In this document: in pieces, positions 60,443 to 64,000 of the stretch
How positions within the stretch are numbered: the first letter of the stretch is position 1
How the letters are laid out: every line of letters starts with the position of its first letter
Assembly (NCBI GenBank): GCA_037903475.1
Contig: JBAJFG010000570.1
Span: 310,001 to 374,000, forward strand
DNA: 64,000 nt
Reading direction: 5' to 3'
From: Ancylostoma caninum
Taxonomy: Eukaryota; Nematoda; Chromadorea; Rhabditida; Ancylostomatidae
Made by a program: the position numbers and the translations under genes
Notes under the pieces: model-generated
Database searches by the model: none
What the model saw: only the letters and a program-made list of their open reading frames with translations
What the model was told of the DNA's origin: nothing

Positions 60443-62454
60443 CTACGACTGATAGAAGTGATGGTCCCAAAGAGGAGGCGGTAAGAAGGAACTTTGGTTC
60501 ACATCAAGAAGCAGGCACGGCTGGTGTGAGTTTCGGGAATGAAGAACATTTAAAAGTAGCCATCGTTTCAAATAATTCGTAGAAAATGTTTTGAAGATGT
60601 TGTCATAGAGCTGAAAATATCCCGATACAAAATTTCCATCAGTTTCGAGGAGTGACTTCTAAAATTTTCGTCTTATCCTCAGAACGGTGGCGGTTACCGC
60701 TTTTCTTTATCTCATCAGCTATACCGTGGCTACTTTTCCTCATTTATTCTTCTGTGAACATAATTTTCAATTATTCTAAGACAGATTTCTCTGAGAGCAA
60801 AATATACGGATAAGGGAACATGGTAGTACATAGTACAACATAGTACTCCTAGCAAACGCCATTTTCGTTTGTTTCAAAGAAGTCGATACCCAGTCGTGGG
60901 ACTCAATTAACCTCTCAGAACAGAAGACCCATACTCTCTTGCACTCTGCTCTTTCTCAAAGCACTAACAAAAAAGTATAAAATGGAATATAAAATGACAC
61001 CTACACGTAATCATTAACTATTCTCTGTTTTGGAAGGTGGAAAATAGCATATTTCACTCACTTCATACAACTCCTCCTTCTCAACAACAAGCTTCGGATT
61101 ATTTTTCATAACAACAGTAGCCGACGCAGGAGACTCCACTCTTGTCAGCGAGACGAGCAGAAGTTCTTTAAGAGCTGAGTTGTTGCTGATTATCAGAGCT
61201 GCGCCTTAAATTTTAGTTGTTCGAGAGGAATACTGAACCTAAAACTCTGACAATATATATTCTGCATAGGTGAGGGGAGGCATTTTAGGGGCTGATCACA
61301 GGATGTTAATATTGCACTGTGACACGATCGGGATGGGCTGCCAAAGGAGGCTTGGTGAAACCAGTCGTGGTCTCGGACTCACAACGTAAAAATGATGGAA
61401 CAGGGGAAATCACCAAAAGTGCAGAAGTGAATTTTGTGCGTAGTTTTCTTTGTTCTGGGATATAAACGTTTGCTTCAAATCAATCCACCCCAGTTTCAAT
61501 GTTTTGCGTTCACTTTCAGGTGAACCTACGTTGCTCTTCTGAGCCTGAATCAATTTCTTTCAACCCGGAGAAGAAGCTTAGGTCTTTCAGCTCTTCGTTG
61601 TCCATTACATGTAGTACTCCTTTGATTTTTGTTATCGTCATCAGATGTTGGAGAGGAGTTGCATCACCTAGAATTACAAATAATGCGGGAGTTCTGCTGT
61701 AGACGCTATGAATGTGAGTGGGGCTCAAACCGTTAACAAACCTCTCCAATTCTGAACGATCACATCACCCCTGATGATATCACAATGGTGATCGGCTATT
61801 GTTGAAGATATGTACCCAGGTGTAACTATTCCACCCATGCAGATCTTTTCTGGAATGTAAGTGAGATCATATGTAATGTCCTTTCCCTTGAAAACTAAGA
61901 AGAACTTCTTCTGCTACAAAAGGGGCACAAACCTGCATCACCTGGAATTACAATTAATGCGGGAGTTCTGCTGTAGGCGCTATGAATGTGAGTGGGGCTG
62001 AAAGATCGAATGCTGGACGCCTACCACAATCTTCTTGCACTGTCATGTTCAGGTCGATTACTTTTGACCGAAGGTGTCGTTCGAGATCTTCCCGCACGCA
62101 TAGGTTTGGATTATCCACTATTTCTGAGTAAAACAAGGCAAAATTTTAGATGTCACTAATGATCAGATGCTCGTACCATTCTCACACAGCCAAGATGGCA
62201 GTTCCTGAACTTGCAGGTTGCGTAGGAAGTCAATGTTCTCAACTTTTGTGTTCTTCACGACTACGCAGCCGGTGAGGTTGAACAGCTTCAGTGGTTCACG
62301 CGGTGGTCGAAGCGTTCCTTCCTTGAGAACGATGTCTCCATGAAGTGATTCGCAGTCAATTAAGTCGTCAAGGCTTGCGAGTGGTTTTGGAACTTGACAT
62401 TCTGTAATCATGACTTCGAACTTAGGGAGGTTTGGGCTTCGGCACATATTTTTC
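60443..62454 (-). CDS. Receptor L-domain protein (N-terminus not found)
   Basis: Exons (minus strand) 62454-62177, 62123-62025, 61667-61530, 61198-61062 and 60610-60443 join with phases 1, 1, 1 and 0, giving about 272 residues. The product follows the receptor L-domain pattern of insulin/EGF receptors and the nematode irld-type expansion. Evidence includes an IDCESLHGDIVL start, LTGCVVVKNTKVENIDFLRN, then DNPNLC; a second domain runs through ITKIKGVLHVMDNEELKDLS, FFSGLKEID and KNNPKL. The lone domains suggest an extracellular ligand-binding or decoy protein. Exon 1 as given starts at a CGACAG acceptor in mid-codon, so at least one upstream exon (signal peptide) is missing. The last exon, beginning after ATTTTCAG and ending at TAG 60445-60443, is the least certain. 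The intron between exons 2 and 3 contains a copied piece of the next exon's start. Confidence 0.75.
61925..61997 (-). repeat. Intronic duplicate of an exon border in the receptor L-domain gene
   Basis: About 70 bases matching 61660-61730, which is the intron end plus first bases of the third listed exon, with few differences (shared GAGTTCTGCTGTAG). The copy keeps an acceptor (AATTCCAG) followed by GTGATGCAG and then GTTTGT, so a 9-base in-frame microexon is possible. Confidence 0.65.
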
Positions 62455-62938
62455 CTGTCGCTAGTGGGTGAACAGAATTGTTAATTTTCTGGCATGTAGT
62501 TTTCGTTATGTTTGCCCGCTGCGTATACCATTGCAGAGTTTTTTGCACGAAAGTGTGTGAATCAGGACTCTATTTGTTTACTTGTTTATCTATTCATCAG
62601 CTGCACTTCCGGTTCTCCAAACCGTGATCGATATTAATACAGAAAGAATCGCACAAGGATGTTCTCATTTCATATCTTCCCCCAAAATAACACTTGTAAT
62701 AGTTGAGTTGCAAATTTTTCCAATTTCCCAAGAGGAAACTACAAAGTTGTTGGAGAATATAGGGTTTTTTAATAACGGACATCTGAAAGTTATGGACACA
62801 TATATCAAGCTCTTCAGGAATCGTAGCCCTGCATCTATGTACTTCAGTGAAGGAGGTTTATCAGCATACCCGCTAAAATCTTGATAATATTTTCCACGAT
62901 GCTAAAGGCCGTTCATACTAGATTCGTGACGCATGCGA
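62455..62938. other. Upstream of the receptor L-domain gene; no exon confirmed
   Basis: A plus-strand frame at 62582-62884 and minus-strand frames with a few cysteines (near 62600-62700) are open. None joins the receptor gene in phase with a good donor, so the missing 5' exon may lie here or beyond. Confidence 0.35.
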
Positions 62939-63160
62939 CTTAAAGGCAGCAAGAGCCGAAATCCTCTACCACGAGCTGAGGTGCGCTTGGTGAAGTGCAG
63001 ACTCAGCCATCATGAATGTGAAACGAACACAAACAATGATGGCTTACCTGCAGAGAAAATGGGAACGCCGTCGCGAACACGCCTGCGCTGGTACGAATTT
63101 TCCTCGGCGCTAAAACCATTGCGGCGCGTGGTTTGGCGAAAAGGAGTACGAAATGAGTTC
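62939..63160. repeat. Dispersed repeat, copy 2
   Basis: Segments A and B in the same orientation (A: TTAAAGGCAGCAAGAGCCGA onward to CGAACACGCCTG; B: CCATTGCGGCGCGTGG). Compared with 53854-54142, B is inverted there. A 42-bp tandem repeat starts shortly after. Confidence 0.7.
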
Positions 63161-63185
63161 AGATTCACAGATTCAGACAGTTCAA

Positions 63186-63428
63186 TTCGAATAAACATTC
63201 GAATTCGAATAATTCGAAATTCGACTATTCGAAGAAAGTCCATTTTCGAATTTATTCGAAATTAGACTATTCGAAAAAAGTCCACTTTCGAATTTATTCG
63301 AAATTCGACTATTCGAAAAAGTCCATTTTCGAATTTATTCGAAATTCGACTATTCGAAAAAAGTCCATTTTCGAATTTATTCGAAATTCGACTATTCGAA
63401 AAGGTTCACATTCGAATTTATTCGACAG
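63186..63428. repeat. ~42-bp TTCGAA-rich tandem repeat
   Basis: Five to six units built from ATTCGAAATTCGACTATTCG, AAAAAAGTCC and ATTTTCGAATTT, with one or two base differences. The palindrome TTCGAA recurs in every unit. Confidence 0.9.
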
Positions 63429-63485
63429 TTTGATCCGGTTTTCGCTCCATGAAATGAACAACATTCATGGAGGTTTTTCTTCCAG

Positions 63486-63651
63486 GAACCCTCTTGTGTT
63501 TAGAATGGTCAACGGTTTCAAAGGGCGACGAGCGCGCAAGATTTCTGCTGTCCCGCAACGAATACCGTGTTTCGCGTAGACTCGGAGCGATGCGGTTAGC
63601 TAGCTATGTTTTCGAAAATCCTTTTCGGTTTCGGACTTCATTTAATTAAGT
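63486..63651 (+). CDS. Possible exon near the right edge
   Basis: After a TTCTTCCAG acceptor one frame is open to TAA at about 63647-63649 and includes a basic, protein-like stretch (LSRNEYRVSRRLGAMRLASY). A second frame is open for a shorter distance. It may or may not belong to the hAT-like exon 200 bases further on. Confidence 0.2.
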
Positions 63652-63841
63652 TAATACAGCTACATTTGCCTAACCTATGCACTTTTCAGTTTTTGTATCG
63701 GTTAGTCTTGGTGGACTTTGGTTACCAGTTGTCGTACAGTGCAGCGACTCCGCACGATCCATGAGTTTCCCTGAACTTTGTATTCATCTTGGCCTTTGAT
63801 TTTTCCAAGTGCTTCTCTTTATAGCTGCTTTTTTGCCTTAG

Positions 63842-64000
63842 ATGAATCTTTGTCTGGTTCAGTTCCACCTACAGTTGGGTCGCTTGCCGAGTGGCAGTTG
63901 CCTCAGGCCGCCTCACGAAATACTGAATTCCCCAATATCGCTGCTGCAGCATCGCATTACCTTGTTGCTCCGCCGACATCAGTTGACTGCGAAAGATTAT
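63842..64000 (+). CDS. hAT transposase C-terminal exon (runs off the window)
   Basis: After a GCCTTAG acceptor (phase 1) the frame stays open to the edge, with SLAEWQLPQ, then EFPNIAAAASHYLVAPPTSV and DCERL. This is the hAT-family dimerisation pattern: W, then FP..a..A..YL..P.TSv..ER(L/V)(F). It could be the end of an active or decayed hAT transposase, or of a host gene derived from one; the missing remainder would decide. The part after W is the segment through which hAT transposases multimerise. Upstream exons were not identified with confidence. Confidence 0.7.
   Translation, partial: MNLCLVQFHLQLGRLPSGSCLRPPHEILNSPISLLQHRITLLLRRHQLTAKDY

Noticed and set aside
63186..63428. Heat-shock-element array (TTC/GAA spacing)
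   Set aside because: Spacing between TTC and GAA blocks does not follow the 5-base nGAAn rule; it is a tandem repeat of TTCGAA palindromes.
63877..63920. Second tRNA-like A box (TTGCCGAGTGG)
   Set aside because: The sequence lies within the hAT transposase coding exon and reads as the conserved SLAEWQLPQ; the resemblance is accidental.

Overview
The window looks like nuclear DNA of a nematode, most likely a clade V parasitic (strongylid or hookworm-like) worm. The evidence is AT-rich sequence, short exons with TTTCAG/TTTTAG acceptors and GTAAG/GTGAG donors, small secreted cysteine-containing proteins, a receptor L-domain gene, a glycine/proline/tyrosine-rich Lifeguard-family gene, and many Tc1/mariner, hAT, Mutator-like and BEL/Pao relics. 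The assignment is by style of sequence. No rRNA gene, intact tRNA or CRISPR array is visible, and there is no bacterial gene organisation.

Layout. 0-0.7 kb: end of one small gene, then a four-exon gene for a small secreted cysteine-rich protein. 0.8-11 kb: no convincing gene; a CT microsatellite, a TA-flanked MITE and a mariner end. 11.3-12.06 kb: decayed ~59-bp satellite, followed by a leucine-rich-repeat gene. 15.4-23.1 kb: two diverged copies of a two-exon gene for a ~72-74 aa secreted four-cysteine protein, both on the minus strand. Between them lie a decayed BEL/Pao gag, a hAT MITE with an 8-bp target duplication and a Mutator-like element with a 9-bp target duplication. 23.7-38.5 kb: transposon relics and a strongly homogenised 59-bp minisatellite (30.6-31.5 kb) that is the reverse-complement relative of the decayed one at 11-12 kb.

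38.5-51.1 kb holds the best gene of the window, a ten-exon TMBIM/Lifeguard (Bax-inhibitor-1 superfamily) gene on the plus strand. All exon phases join into 328 residues. Its third exon also begins with an acceptor directly followed by an ATG, which would give a 294-residue protein from an internal start. Its 6.9-kb intron is packed with foldback elements. 53-57 kb: mariner-type elements and an 814-bp foldback element whose internal 22-bp tandem repeat derives from its own terminal repeat. 60.4-62.5 kb: minus-strand gene for a receptor L-domain protein, incomplete at its N-terminus. The right edge (63.84-64.0 kb) is a plus-strand exon with the hAT transposase C-terminal dimerisation motif.

The genes do not form an operon or a shared pathway. 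The points most worth following are the duplicated secreted-protein family, the two-start Lifeguard gene, the possible duplicated microexon in the receptor L-domain gene, and the self-derived tandem array inside the foldback element. All exon models were built by hand from splice signals and reading-frame continuity, without transcript evidence.
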